Part shown: positions 14,942 through 29,900 of the stretch, piece after piece | Numbering within the stretch: position 1 is the stretch's first letter | How the letters are laid out: the number at the start of each line of letters is the position of its first letter | Assembly: GCA_030522415.1 (NCBI GenBank) | Contig: CM060107.1 | Span: forward strand, 48,762,307 to 48,826,306 | Reading direction: 5' to 3' | DNA: 64,000 nucleotides | Source: Channallabes apus | Taxonomy: Eukaryota; Chordata; Actinopteri; Siluriformes; Clariidae | Position numbers and translations under genes: made by a program | The notes under the pieces: generated by a model | What the model saw: the letters and a program-made list of their open reading frames with translations, nothing else | Database searches by the model: none | Told to the model about the DNA's origin: nothing

Positions 14942-17900
14942 GCTAGTTTACATTTAGCAGCTCAACCAAATAAATTCATATTTCATGTGCTGATTAACTT
15001 TAGTGCCATTTATCGTGTTGCCTCATGTGTTTGTATTATAAGGCATAAGTAAATGTCTATGTTTTTGTCTAAAGACACATGTTCAGTCATTTTTAGAACT
15101 ATATCTACGATTGCCGTTCAAGTCAAACCGGGACTATTGTTTGTGCATAATAACAGAACACAGTTACGAGAGTATTTATTTCTCTTATTAAACTTTATTT
15201 CCTTATATAATCCCCTGCTACATTAATACACTCATCCCAGTGTTCCACTAGTGCTTGGATACCATCAAGGTAGAAACTTTCCATAGTAGGCCGGAGATTT
15301 CCTGCTTCACGTCTGAAACGCTGGCCTCCCAGGAACTCCATCAATGGCCCCAACATGTGTAAATGACTTGAGATGAGGTCAGGATTGTATAAGGAATGTA
15401 ATGGGCAGTAAATCCCAGGTGCCACAGACATGCCTGACCAGTCAGACAGGTTCTGTTTAAGTAGTTTCTTGATTCAACAGGTCTGGCAGTAATCAGGCCT
15501 GGGTGTGGCAAGTGAAATTTAACTCAGCTTTCCAAAAATCACAGTTTATTCCTGATTGTGAAAGAGGGCAATAACCTTTTCACATTGGTCCAGGTAGGTT
15601 TGGATGGCATTTTTCCCTTTAATAAATTAAATAATCATTTAAAACCTACATTTTGTATTTACTTAGGTTATCTTTGTGTAATAGTAAAAATTTATTTATT
15701 TGATGAACCCAATCATTCCCTAAACGACGATTCCTGAAACGTTGCCACCATTCAAATTCAAAAGATCATTAATCATTTAATTTAATCCCAGTTTGACATG
15801 AATGCCCTTCATGTACATTGCATGTCCAAATTTTAATACGTAAAACATGCTTTTCCAATGTGATCAGGGAGACAGGTAAGAGGGTACTTGGTGTATCATC
15901 AGGTAAGGGAAAAGGGGACAAGGAGACTTGGTGGTGGAATGAGGAAGTCCAGGAGTGTATACAGGGAAAGAGGCTAGCTAGGAAGATGTGGGACACTGAG
16001 AGGACTGAAGAGAGTAGACAGGAGTACAGGGAGATGCACCGTAAGGTGAAGGTAGAAGTAGCAAAGGCCAAACAAAGAGCATATGAGGACTTGTATGCTA
16101 GGCTGGACAGTAAGGAGGGAGAGGTGGATCTGTACAGGTTGGCGAGGCAAAGAGATGGAGATGGGAAGGATGTGCAGCAGGTTAGAGTGATTAAAGATAG
16201 AGATGGAAATGTACTGACAGATGCCAGGAGGGTGATGGGAAGATGGAAGGAGTACTTTGAGGAGTTGATGAATGAGGAAAACGAAAGAGAACAAAGAGTA
16301 GAAGAGGTGACTGTTGTGGAGCAGGAAGTAGCAAATATTACTGTAGTAAAAGTGAGGTGAGAAGGGCGTTGAAGAGGATGAAGAGTGGAAAGGCTGTTGG
16401 TCCTGATGACATACCTGTGGAGGTATGGAAGTGCTTAGGAGAGGTGGCAGTAGAGTTTCTGACTAGTTTGTTTAACAAGATCTTGGAGAGTGAGAGGATT
16501 CCAGGGGAATAGAGGAGAAGTGTATTGGTGCCGATTTTTAAGAACAAGGGAGATGTGCAGAGCTGTGGCAATTACAGAGGTATAAAGCTAATGAGCCATA
16601 CAATGAAGCTGTGGGAAAGAGTAGTGGAAGCTAGGTTAAGGGCAGAGGTGAGAATTTGTGAGCAGCAATATGGTTTTATGCCTAGAAAGAGCACATCAGA
16701 TGCAGTATTTGGTTTGTGGATGCTGGTGGAGAAGTACAGAGAAGGTAATAAAGAGTTGCATTGTGTCTTTGTAGATTTAGAGACAGCGTACGACAGGGTG
16801 CCGAGAGAGGAGCTGTGGTGTTGTATGAGGAAGTCTGGAGTGGCAGAGAAGTATGTTAGAGTGGTGCAGGACATGTATGAGAGCTGTAAGACAGTGGTGG
16901 GATGTGCTGTAGGTGTGACAGAAGAGTTCAAGGTGGAGGTGGGTCTGCATCAAGGATCGGCTCTGAGCCCCTTTTTGTTTGCTCTAGTGATGGACAGGAT
17001 GACAGATGAAGTTAGACAGGAGTCTCCATGGACTATGATGTTTGCAGATGACATTGTGCTTTGTAGCGAGAGCAGGGAACAGGTGGAGGAAAATTTGGAG
17101 AGGTGGAGGTACGCTCTGGAAAGCAGAGGAATGAAGGTTAGCCGCAGCAAGACGGAATACATGTGTGGAACCCAAGAGGAACAGTGAGGCTACAGGGAGC
17201 AGAGGTAAAGAAGGTGCAGAATTTTAAGTACTTAGGGTCAACAGTCGAGAGCAACGGAGAGTGTTCAAAGGAGGTGAAGAGACGAGTACAGGCAGGTTGG
17301 AATGGGTGGAGAAAAGTGTCAGGTGTGTTGTGCGATAAAAGAGTATCAGCGAGAATGAAAGGAAAGGTGTACAGCACAGTGGTGAGACCAGCGATGCTCT
17401 ACGGCTTAGAGACAGTGGCACTGAAGAAAAGACAGGAGGCAGAGTTAGAGGTAGCAGAGCTGAAGATGTTGAGGTTCTCTTTGGGAGTGACAAGGATGGA
17501 TAGGACCAAGAATGAGTTCATCAGAGGGACAACCCATGTTAGATGTTTTGGAGATAAAGTCAGAGAGGCCAGATTGAGGTGGTTTGGACATGTTCAGAGG
17601 AGAGATGGTGAATATATCGGTAGAAGGATGCTGAGGTTGGAACTGCCAGGCAGGAGGTCTAGAGGAAGACCAAAGAGGAGATTTATGGATGCAGTGAGAG
17701 AGGACATGAAGTTAGTTGGTGTGAGAGAAGAGGATGCAGAGGATAGGGTTAGATGGAGGCAGATGATTCGCTGTGGCGACCCCTGAAAGGGAACAGCCGA
17801 AAGACAAAGAAGAAGAAGAAAACATGCTTTCCCGGGCTGCTAAAAAGTGTACTTGTGTAATTGTTTGTCTCACAGTGACTCCAATTATCGCTGGCTCTGG

Positions 17901-20900
17901 GCCCGAGGGATCTTCTGAGGAGGTGACTGTGACTCTGAACAGCCCCACATCTCTGGTGTGTGAGGCTCAGTCGTACCCCCCGGCCATCATCACCTGGCTC
18001 AAAGACGGCACACCTTTCGAGTCCAGCCGCAACGTCCGTGTACTGCCAGGTACCAAATCCCAACAACACTGCACTTCTGTACTCACTGCAAACTGCTTTC
18101 GCAAAGAATTAATGGTGCATTGAACAAGGGCTAAAGAAATCTACCATGTACTGTAGCTTTTCTTTGAATATTTTTCATTAATATTGGCATAAATGCTGTT
18201 GATTTTCGCTGTAGGTGGACGCACGCTTCAAATCCTGAATGCGCAAGAAGAGGATGCTGGGAGATACACGTGTGTGGCCACCAACGAGGCGGGGGAAACC
18301 CTGAAGAACTACGAGGTTAAAGTTTACAGTGAGTATAGAAAGTTAAGGTTCAGGTGTTTTGACCAGGGTGCTCCTGTGTGATTTAAACAGTGTGTGTCTT
18401 TTCTTCCTGAAGTTCCCCCGGTTATCAGTAAGGACAACATACAAGGAGAAGGCTTTGCTCCAAAAGAGATCAAAATTAAAGTCAACAACACGCTGACACT
18501 GGAGTGTGAAGCCCAGGCGATCCCAATCCCTACCCTACACTGGTACAAGGACGGCCAGGTCGAACACACAAACACACACATTCCCACTCTCGCTCATTAC
18601 AAAACAAAAAAGAGTACTGTTTAGCAATTAGATGTTTTTTTCTTCTGTTGCCTTTCAGATCCTTAAGACAGATGGACGCATTACAGTGACGCCTAACAGC
18701 CGAATAGTTCAGATAAAGCAGGCTCAAGTGTCTGATACGGGACGGTACACCTGCGTCGCTAGCAACATCGCGGGCGAGGACGAAAAGGACTTTGATGTAA
18801 ATATACAAGGTGAACTGGGCGCTAAACACTTTAGATTTTCTTTACTCCCAACACCCTGGTGCACTGAGTTCCCAAATTAACTTAATGCATTATAATAGGA
18901 GTATGGTTCCCTCTAGTGGCTGTGTTATTATTCTTTTTATTCAGCGTTCTTGTCATAGAGGTTAATGCATGGGTTCCTGCTAACATGAGCAAACAACTAC
19001 AGCACGCTGTTGGTTAAAATCCAAATATGGATATACAGTACCATGAAATTGCACAGATTTATTTATAAATTTTTTTGCATATTTGTCATACTTAAATGAT
19101 TGAGATCATCAAATATTACTATTACACCTGAGTGAATAAAAAATGCAGTTTTTAAATGATGATTTCACTAATCAAGGGGAAAAGGCCATCCAAACCTACC
19201 TGGCCCTGTGTGAAAAAGTAATTGCCCCCTTTGTTCAATCATTAATAAACTGTGATTTTTTTTTTAAACTAGGTTAAATTTCACCGTTCCCGATTACTGC
19301 CAGACCTGTTGAATCAAGAAATAACTTAAATAGAACCTGTCTGAAAAGTCAGGCATGCTTAAAGATTCATTTTAAATGCTTAATTGCATTTGTTGTCATC
19401 ATGTACTGTAGACATGTTTTTAGATTTGGGGAGAAATACTTTTTCTGCGAAAGTGTGCCAAATACATGTATGTAAAAAAAAATTTTTTGTAAATAAAATC
19501 AGGAACGGGCAATAAATTTTTTACTCTTGTGTCTACTGAGGATCTGTGAATTTATGAGTAGTATTTGACGATGCGTTTCTTTTCTCATCAGTTCCACCTA
19601 GTTTCCAGAGGAATGGCGTGTCTGACTCCGGTATCGCCTCCGCTGGTGAGGTGAAGGATGTCATTCTGAATAATCCCATCTCTCTGTACTGTGAGTCCAA
19701 CGCCGTCCCGCCTCCCACTCTCACCTGGTACAAAGATGGACAGCTGCTCAGCTCCAGCAGCAAGGTGCTCATCTTACCCGGTGAGTACACTGCAGTGCTC
19801 TCTCCATGTGCATGGATATATTTAGTCTAACACTTTGATAGTGTTGACCGCATTGGTGAAATTGACTTAAAGTGCTGGCGTGTTTCGTGCATAGGAGGAA
19901 GAGTGCTACAGATCCCCCGAGCTCAGACCGGGGACTCTGGAAGATATACGTGCGTGGCCATTAACGAGGCTGGTGAAGACTCAGTCCAGTATGATGTTAG
20001 AGTCCTGTGTACGTATTGAAGTTCAGAATGTGGAAGCTCTGCTGGATGTTAACATTAATTAGTCATTACAACGTGTGTGTGTGTGTGTGTGTGTGTTTCT
20101 TCATACAGTGCCTCCGTCTATCCGTGGAGCTGACAGAGACGTCCCTGATGACGTGACGGTGCTGGTGAACAAGTCCACGCTGCTGGAGTGCCATGTGGAT
20201 GGAAGCCCTCCTCCCAAAATCAGATGGCTGAAAGATGGCCTGCTTTTAAATCCAGACCGAACACACACTCTGCTGTCCGGTGGCCGGACACTGCAGGTGA
20301 GACACAAATTTAAATGGAAATAGAAATCTCAGTTTGTAAAACTCAATACAAGGGTTTGGGTCTTTATGTATTGTATTTCTATGTATATGTAAAGAGCAAA
20401 AGCTTTAAGCCTCTGTATCTCTCAGGGAGTTCAACCAAACTTTGCAGCCATTTAAAAAATAAATCTATATTTACATTTATAATAGAGATGAACCAGTCGA
20501 TCAGCCAGTAAGTAGAATTTGTCTGGTTTTCAGTTGGATCGACCCTCACTGGTGAGATTTGAGGCCGTAAAATGTCACTTTTTTTTTATCACACATTAAT
20601 CCTACAGGTGGCGCACTTTGAACTATTTACACATTTACGTACATCCCGTGTGGTAGGAGGGAATTATTCGCTAAGTGTGTTTAGAAATAATAATTATAAT
20701 GAATGACAGAGATACACTCTGCTCAGTTAAATGATAAACTCTTGTATTTGAAGTAAATTTGTATTGTTTAAATCCTGCGCTTGGTTTTTAACTGAGAAAA
20801 CCAATGTTATAAGGAATGGGATACAACTAATCAATCATTAAACTTTTTTTCATGGTTTAAAATTGAACAAAATCAGAGGACAAAGGAATCGGGATATTTA

Positions 20901-23900
20901 TAAACTGTTATACTTACACTACCGTTCAAAAGTTTTAGAACACTTCCAAATTTCTTTGTTTTTGTTTAGTGATTTATTTTCTACATTCTACAACAATACT
21001 GTGGATTTCAAAACTATAAAATAACACATATGGAATTAGGTAATTATGTAACAACAACAGAAACAACAGTTAGTTGTTATTTTAAGACACAGAGGTCGGC
21101 CTTTCTGTAATAGTTCCTGCAAGAACAGTATTGTCAAGTGCATTTGCAAAATCCGTCAAGCACCATAATGAAACTGTCCTCATGAAGGCCGTCCCAGGAG
21201 GACGAGACCAAAACCTACCTCTGCTGCAGACGAGAAGTTCATTTAGAGTTATCAGCCTGAAAAATGACCAATTAACAGCAGCTCAGATTAGAGGCGTTAT
21301 GAAGTCTTTACAGAGCAGAAGTAGCAGAAACATCTCAATATCAACTGTTCAAAGGAGATTCATGCAGTTTTTGGACGCCTTCAGCAAAACTTTACAATGT
21401 AGAAAGAAATAAACATCAGGAACCATCATGGAGTTAGAAAGTGTTCTAAAACTTTTGAGACGGTAGAGTAGAGAATCGCAATTTTAACCGAATTGGCACC
21501 GACGTATCATAATAATATCATATAATATATAATGATGTATAATATACCTGTATGTAATATCATCTGGTGATTCTGGCGATTTTAAGATTAGTTACAAATT
21601 TTTTTATTAATTTAAGAATTTTTTTGTTATAATTGACCTCTGGTCATCTGCAGTACTTTTTTTATGTTATATAATACAGAAAATGTGTGATGTGTGTGCC
21701 AAAGAATCTACTTTTGAAGTTCATGCAAGTTTCATTGAAGTTTCTAACTTCTGCTGTTTTGGACAGATGATTTCATATGTGCCCCAAAGATTCAATTCAA
21801 TTCAATTTTATTTATATAGCGCTTTTAACAATGGTCATTGTCTCAAAGCAGCTTCACAAAAATGAAAGAAAATTTACAAACAAAAAAAAAATAATAATAA
21901 TAAAATAAATAAATAAATAAATAAAAAATTTTAGAAAAGAAAATAATTGGAAGTGTGGATGTGTGAGAAAAATGTGCAGATAATAATAATGAGACGAATG
22001 AATGAAATTTCTCTGATGAGCAAGCCAAGGGTGACGGCGACGGTGGCAAGGAAAAACTCCCTGAGATGGCATTAGGAAGAAACCTTGAGAGGAACCAGAC
22101 TCAACAGGGAACCCATCCTCATTTGGGCGATAACAGATAGAAATGATATAACATCTTGTGTGTTGTGCAGGTGAAAATTCAATATGACAGAAATTATTTA
22201 AATTGACATGAAGACCAGTTCAGCATAGGGACGAGTCGGTAGGTGCAGAGGGCAGATGAGGTCTGGATCACTGGAAGCACAGGAGCAGCATGTGTAGCTC
22301 CAACCATCATAAAGTTGAATCCAGCTGGAGCTGGTCCTTCTCTGGATGCCTCAGGAACCTCGCAGGGTCGGCCTTTGTCTACTGAAGCTGGCAAAATCTC
22401 CCGATGCCTCGGGATGGGTAGAGAAATACAGAACAGATGGGGAGAATTAGCGTAGTTGCCATTCGGTATAGGTGTACTGGAGTATGAGATTATGGGATGA
22501 GTTATGTGTATGCCAGATTAAAAAGATGCGTCTTGAGTCTACTTTTGAACTGAGAAACCGTGTCTGCTCCCCGAACACTGACTGGAAGGCTATCCATCTG
22601 AAAGATACTCTTTGCTTCAAATAATAATTTTAAATGCAAATAATTTATATTTCTTACTACTAAATGTGGTCTTAATGCTAAAATTGTATTAGTGTAAGCT
22701 TCTAGTAGCATATGACCTGTAAAAATTGTTGCTTAACTTGTTTTTTGGTAAGAGCTTAAAAAGCAAAAAAACATGTTGCAATATCTTAATCATTTTGCAT
22801 TTTAGAATAATACACCTTTTTCAGCTTTATGTCTTTTACCATTAAGTATTATGAAAAATGCTGTTATATGATCCTATCTGAAAATTCACTTTTCTTACCC
22901 AGATGAGGCCCTTTTTAATAGCGATACCATGTTATTTCTGACTGTATTATAGTGTTAAACATTATTCAGAATGAAGACTATTTATTTGTGTGTGTGTGTT
23001 TTAGTTCTTGAATGCGCAGGTGACCGACACTGGGCGCTATGTGTGTGTGGCCGAAAATGTGGCTGGAAGTGCTGAGAAATACTTCAGTCTCAATGTGCAT
23101 GGTAAATTTATTTATTGTTTATTTCTTTATTTATTTATTTTTAAACCAGTTGTGTTTCATCATGTCACAGAATGTATTTTACTGTAAAATTGGTAAGAAT
23201 GCATTAAAAAGACATCATTATATACAGTAAGCTTTCTGATTAAAAGAGAGATTATTGGCGTGATGTGTTGCCGTGTGCTCCAGTTCCTCCCTCCATAATG
23301 GGTGTAAATGAGGAGAACGCCACGGTGGTAATCAACAATTTTGTCTCTCTGAGCTGCGAGGCCACCGGTTTCCCTCCTCCTACTCTCAGCTGGCTGAAAG
23401 ACAGGAAACCTGTCCAGGCCAGCAGCAATGCTCTGATCATGCCAGGTATACATATATAAATGTACACTGAAACACAGTATATCAGTTCATACACATCGAT
23501 ACATACAGTATTATACATAATAATTTCCTGGTCTTTTTTTTTTTTTTTCAGGTGGCCGTACATTACAGATTCTGAAAGCTAAAATGTCTGATGGTGGGAG
23601 GTTCACCTGTGTGGCAATCAACCCGGCAGGAGAAACACATAAGATCATCTACCTCACAGTTTTTGGTCAGTGTGCACACGTGGAACATATGCAAGAAAAT
23701 GGTTCAATTGTATTAGAATATTATTAAAGGTGATTTTCTTTTCTTCTTCGCTCATGAAGTTCCGCCCAGCATCAGAGACAGCTCTGGCGACTCTCCAGTC
23801 ACGATCAGTGTGCGTGTGGGGAACTCGGTCACTCTAGAGTGTCAGTCCAACGCCATCCCGCCTCCCACAATCACCTGGTACAAGAACGGACGTCCCGTCA

Positions 23901-26900
23901 CTGAGTCCTCCAACCTTCACGTCCTTGCTGATGGACAGGCTCTGGAAATTAAAGGGACAGAGGTGTGTGGATACGACTTTTAGTGTGAGGGAGAACCGAA
24001 ACATGATCATGTAAGATATTTATGCTGGAATTTGTACTCTGTGTTTCAGGTGTCCGATACCGGACTGTACGTCTGCAAGGCTAGCAACGTAGCGGGTCAA
24101 GTGGACAAGAACTTCCATCTTAACATCTATGGTCAGAGAAGATTTTTGCTTCCTGATACAGTACTGTGCACAAGTCGTGAGCCACATATCTTCATAATCT
24201 CTTCATATTAATTAAATGTCGTTGGTCTTTCGGCTGCTTCCGTCGAGATTCCATCTGATCTGCAGTCACAACTTGGCACAGGTTTCACGCCGGATGCCCT
24301 TCCTGATGCAACCGTCCCATTTCATCTGGGCTTGGCACCGGCACTGCATCCAGGGGCTGAGTTTTGGGCATTGGGTGGGAATTTGAGCCACTGAGCCACC
24401 AAAGCCCTGAATTCATTCATTCATTCATTCATTTTCTATACCGCTTAATCCTGTGTTCAGGGTCGCGGGGGACCTGGAGCCTATCCCAGGAGACTTCGGG
24501 CACTAGGCGGGGTACACCCTGGACAAGGTGCCAATCCATCGCAGGGCACACACACATACACACACACCCAATCACACACACTACGGGCAATTTAGGAACG
24601 CCAATTAACCTAACCTGCATATCTTTGGACTGTGGGAGGAAACCGGAGTACCCGGAGGAAACCCACCAAGCACGGGGAGAACATGCAAACTCCATGCACA
24701 CAGAGACGGGAATCGAGCCTGGCCGAGAATCGAACCCGGACCCTGGAGGTGCAAGGCGACAGTGCTAACCACTACACCACCGCGCCGCCACGCCCTGAAT
24801 TCAATTCAATTCAATTAAGGGGAACAAATGTTTTATTGCGAGAGGCTGCAAAGTGCCTAAATTTTAACAGCAACCTCATTTCCCCTCTCGTCTGTTTCAA
24901 CCACTCAGCATTCAGCATTCAGCATCACCAGTATACTAATCACCATCTTGACCATCTGTCATCATCTGCACCTGGTTCTCACTGGTTCATGTCTTAAGTT
25001 AGATAATTTTTTTATGTTTCAAATGTCATTATGACTTATAGGTCACTGTGTGGCTCTGAAACTGCTCAGGTACACCAACTGGACTGAGACAAAACAGTCC
25101 TTCAGGAAGCCTGGAGAACTGTTCCTCAAGACTGCACTAACAATAGAACAAAGCATGTCTTATTGGAAGCAAAATATGAAGAAATGGGTCAGGCCCAGGA
25201 TTTTTGCACAGTACTGTACCTCTGTGAATTTATGGTGTGTTGCTAAATGTCATCATTTTTAAAAAAGCTGTTGAATTATGCTTCTACTGTATGCTGATTT
25301 ATGTGATCAGTGCCTCCAAGTATTGATGGCCCATCAGAGGAACATGTTGTGGAGACCATCAGCAATCCAGTAACCTTTGCCTGTGATGCCTCGGGCATCC
25401 CATATCCCAGCCTCACCTGGCTAAAGAATGGCAGAGTAATTGGTAAGAGTGTCTTCAGAGACCTTTCTATTGATGTTACAGTTGTCATAAAGGTCAGACT
25501 TGTCTAACTGCCCCAATACTCTTGTCTCAACTCTTATTTTCTAGTGAATACTGAATCTCTGGAGATGCACATCCTGTCAGGAGGTGGTAAGCTCCAGATT
25601 GCTCGCTCACAGCTCTCTGATAGTGGCACCTACACCTGCCTGGCCTCCAATGCTGAAGGCAAAGCACAGAAGAGCTATCATCTCACTATACAGGGTGAAT
25701 ATACAGTATAGCTCAGTATACTGCACATGCTCATTACAGCACAAGCACCAGCACACCAGAATTAGGGTCTCATTAAAAAAATTTTTTTTTGCTTTAGTGC
25801 CACCCAGCATCACAGGATCCGAGATGCCCAGCGAGATGAGTGTTCTCCTGAATGATAGCGTTCAGCTGGTGTGCCATGCAAAAGGCACTCCAGCCCCTAT
25901 AATTCAGTGGCTAAAGGATGGGGAAGCATTAAATGGGACTGGCCTCAAGAATATCAGGTGTGTGTTTTAGTGTTCATAGAGGCCTTGAACACCAAGTTGT
26001 GTTGTGTTCTGTACTCCTAAGCAGTTGCCAGCTGCTAATCATATCCTGGTGCAACGTATTAAATTCATGGCAATATGGCTGATGGATATTGTTTGTGCTT
26101 GTGTTATGTGTGCGCAGAATCAGCCCTGATGGGAGTACACTCACACTAACAGCCACCCAGACAACAGATAGCGGCAAATACACATGCGTGGCCAGTAACA
26201 AGGCTGGAGAGGAGGACAGGATCTTTAACCTTAACGTGTATGGTAAGTCAAGCTTTCTTTTCACAATATCCATAAAATAAAATGGTAAGCATGTACAGAA
26301 TCTTTGGTCTAGTTAATTTAGAGTGAGGCCGTTGTTATTTCCTGTCCTCAGTTCCTCCGGTGATCCAGGGTAATGGGGACACAGCTGAGGTGATAACAAC
26401 GGTTGTGGACAGCTCAATAAGCATCGAGTGTGTTGCCAGCGGTTCTCCTCCACCTCAGCTCAACTGGCTAAGAAACGGCCTGCCCCTGGCCGTGTCCTCA
26501 CACGTACGCCCAGTATCTGCTGGACAAGTCCTCCGGTAAACCCGTCCAAATAAACCGTCTCAACATGATTTCACATAGCCTAAAATATCTGTGTGAGTGT
26601 AAACAAGTGCGTTCGTATATTTGGTGCTCTGTTAGCATCGCTCGAATTCAGGTGTCAGATGGAGGCACTTACACTTGTGTGGCGTCCAACCGAGCAGGAG
26701 TGGACAACAGACACTACAACCTGCAGGTGTATGGTGAGAGCATGCAAAAAGCTAAGAGTTAGGAGTTTTTAATAAGGAGTTGGTGTCCTAAGTATTTCTA
26801 ATGCTCTCTGTTGTTGTTGAATGTTCAGTTCCTCCCAGTCTGGATGGAGCAGGAAGTACCGATGATGTAACATTGGTGAAAGGGAGCATGGTCGCCCTGG

Positions 26901-29900
26901 TGTGTGTCTCCGACGGAACCCCAGTCCCCTCCCTGGCCTGGATGAAAGAGGGAACTGTGCTGCACATGGACACCCACAGCGCCCTGTTGAACCACAACAG
27001 CACTTTGCAGATCTCGCACATCCAGGTCGACCATACGGGACGCTACACCTGCGTCGCACGTAACCCGGCCGGAGAAGCCCGACGCCACTTCAATCTCAAA
27101 GTGCTGGGTGAGGAAACAAGAGTGAAAGTAAAGGCAAAAAAAAAAACAAGCGAGTAATAATGTTTTTGCCGCGAGTAAGTAATTTCACCATAGCAGTTAC
27201 TCAGGATGATGAATGAATACAGTATATTCATGGACATTTCTAGAGAATCAAAGTTATGGATTAGCTGAACCTGATCGCTACCATGCTAGGTTGTGTGTGC
27301 ATGATTACAACTCCATCTGATCCGCACACAACTTTGGCACAGGTTTTATACCCGATGCCCTCTTGGCGCAACCCTTCCGGGCTTGGGACCGGCACTGCAT
27401 CTAGTGGTTGGGGTTCGGGAATTGGGTTGGAATTTAACTCTGGCCTTCCATATGGCAGGCAAGAAACCTACCACTGAGGCACCAATGCCCAATTACTGCT
27501 CAAGAGAATGCGAGAAAGAAAACAATAACCCACCAATACTGTACCTTTCAAAATACAATGCATTACAGCTTTTGTTTGGTCATTTTTGCTAGACCCCCCA
27601 CGCATAAATGGTTCAGGATTTCCCTCCGAAGTGTCAGTGGTGGTGAACCATGCCCTAGAGCTTGTTTGTGAGGCAGAGGGAATCCCTCCACCCACGCTCA
27701 CCTGGGTAAAAGACGGACGACCGCTACCTCAGATGGACAGTCTGAGCATCCTTCGTGGAGGAGAAGTGCTCCGAATCGCCTCTGCACAGGTTAACCGCTC
27801 AGTCATGTTTAATTATGTTTTTCAAAAATGATGCAAAAAGTACGTCAAGATCAAATCCTGAATTCACATACAAGCAAATATTCCATAATAATACTCACAT
27901 GTCATGAACCTATCTATCGGATACTCTCTGTTGCCTGAAAAATGTGCAGGTCGAGGACACTGGAAGGTACAGCTGTATGGCCACCAGCCCTGCAGGAGAC
28001 GATGACAAAGAGTTCCTGGTTCGAGTGCATGGTACAGTAAGATCATTATCATGGTACTGGGCAGGTCTGGGATTTATCAAGACATTCCTTTAGGTATAAT
28101 ATTTGTATCCGTAGTTCCACCCAACATCGCTGGCGAGAGTGGTGTCCAGGACATCTCGGTGCTTCAGAACAGACAGGTAACTTTGGAGTGTCGCTCAGAT
28201 GCTGTACCACCCCCTACTCTGTCCTGGCTCAAAGATGGAGCTCTATTAAAGGTATACACCCTATGGTTATATTATGGTTATTCTTAGTAAAGTCAAAATG
28301 AATATACTTTTTATATTAAATTTTTATGATATACCATACAATCTTCTTTTCAGGCGTCTCCACGGGTACGTGTTCTATCCAGCGGCCGCTACTTGCAGAT
28401 CAATAATGCAGAACTAGGAGACACTGGCCGCTACACATGCCTGGCTAGTAACGTTGCCGGGGAAACAAGACGACATTTTAACCTCAGTGTAAATGGTGAG
28501 CAGTAATCGTAATGTGAGTTAAACAAGACACACAAGGTTGACTAGAACAAAACCTTTCATTTGGAAACTACTATATTACCTCATTTTAGAAGTTCCATGT
28601 TTTAAGCAAATCACGACACATACAGTAGGGGGCGTATTTTCGGACAAAAGTCAATGCCTCATGAAAAGCTAACCGCAACGCTTCTTTCTGTCATGTGATC
28701 AACATAGCAGAACTACGTCCTCTGCAACACAGAGGCAGCTGTGAGTGAACTAAATGTGTTCAGTGGATTTTTGGAGAATGTTGAAGCCAAAAAGGCTTTA
28801 TATTTTAATTCAGTAAATTATTATTGTTATAATACAGTACATTTCTATAAGGTACTTTGTTTGGATATCTTTGTCACAGTTAAGTATGTGATCATTAGAT
28901 ACTGTAATTAATATATAATCGTTTGTATTTATCTGCAGTTGCACCCACGATAAAGGAAGGTCCTCAGGCTGTTTCTGTGCATATCAACAAGCCAGTTGTT
29001 TTGGAGTGTATTGTTAGCGGAGTTCCTGCTCCACGTGTCACATGGAGGAAACATGGCTCTGTTCTTGCTGGAAGCAACCCCAGGTTTGTGGATGTAGATC
29101 CATTCCATATCATTACGGGTTCATTTGATTCATTCAGTCCAGCTGGATTAAAGGCGAGCTCTCTTTCCTGGACAGATATACGTTTGCTGAGGACGGCTCC
29201 CTCCGTATACTCTCCGCCCAGTTGTCTGACACGGGCCATTATTTGTGCATGGCCACTAACCTGGCAGGCACCCAGCGCAGGAGAGTCGATCTGCAAGTGT
29301 ATGGTAAGTTCATTACACTTATGCTGTAAACAATACTGAAAAAATAACATTCATGATATTGAAGTGTTCTGTGTGCACTGAAGTTTTGGTTAGGATCATC
29401 GTCAAAATTCTTTCAGCGATCCTGTAGGAAGTGAATAAAAGCTGACTCTTTATGGGTTTTGGCACAGCGATATGATAATAATTTCCGTCTGTGTCTCTGT
29501 ACAATTCAAAAGGCACAGCTAAGGCATTTGGTTTGTTCACTGTGCTATTAATGTCTATGCAGAGACCTGCAAAATTGAACGGATCTGTACAAGTCATCAT
29601 TCCTGGTATTTCATCTTTTTAATCCTCAGTGACCCCCTCAATTGCTGAGGGTCCAGCTAATGTCACTGTGACGGTAAACATTCAGACCACCCTGTCCTGT
29701 GAGGCTACAGGCATTCCCAAACCCACTGTCACATGGACCAAAGATGCTCGTCCTCTCAACACAGACCAGAACCAGAATATGTACAGGTTAAGCCAGGTTT
29801 TCTTCCTCTTTTATTGCCTCTTTTACCAAGTCCTCAGGGATGGATTTGATATGTAGAAACTTGATTATAGTTTATAGCCCTCAAAAGACCCTGTTATAGC

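Larger units (their letters stand above)
24159..25216 (+). mobile_element. TA-flanked element (family Y) with two repeats nested inside
   Basis: The ends read CAGTACTGTGCACAAGTC and, inverted, TTTTTGCACAGTACTG, flanked by TA at 24157-24158 and 25217-25218. No transposase motif was found inside. It is interrupted by an RTE-tail repeat (24225-24395) and a SINE (24412-24790). Confidence 0.65.
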
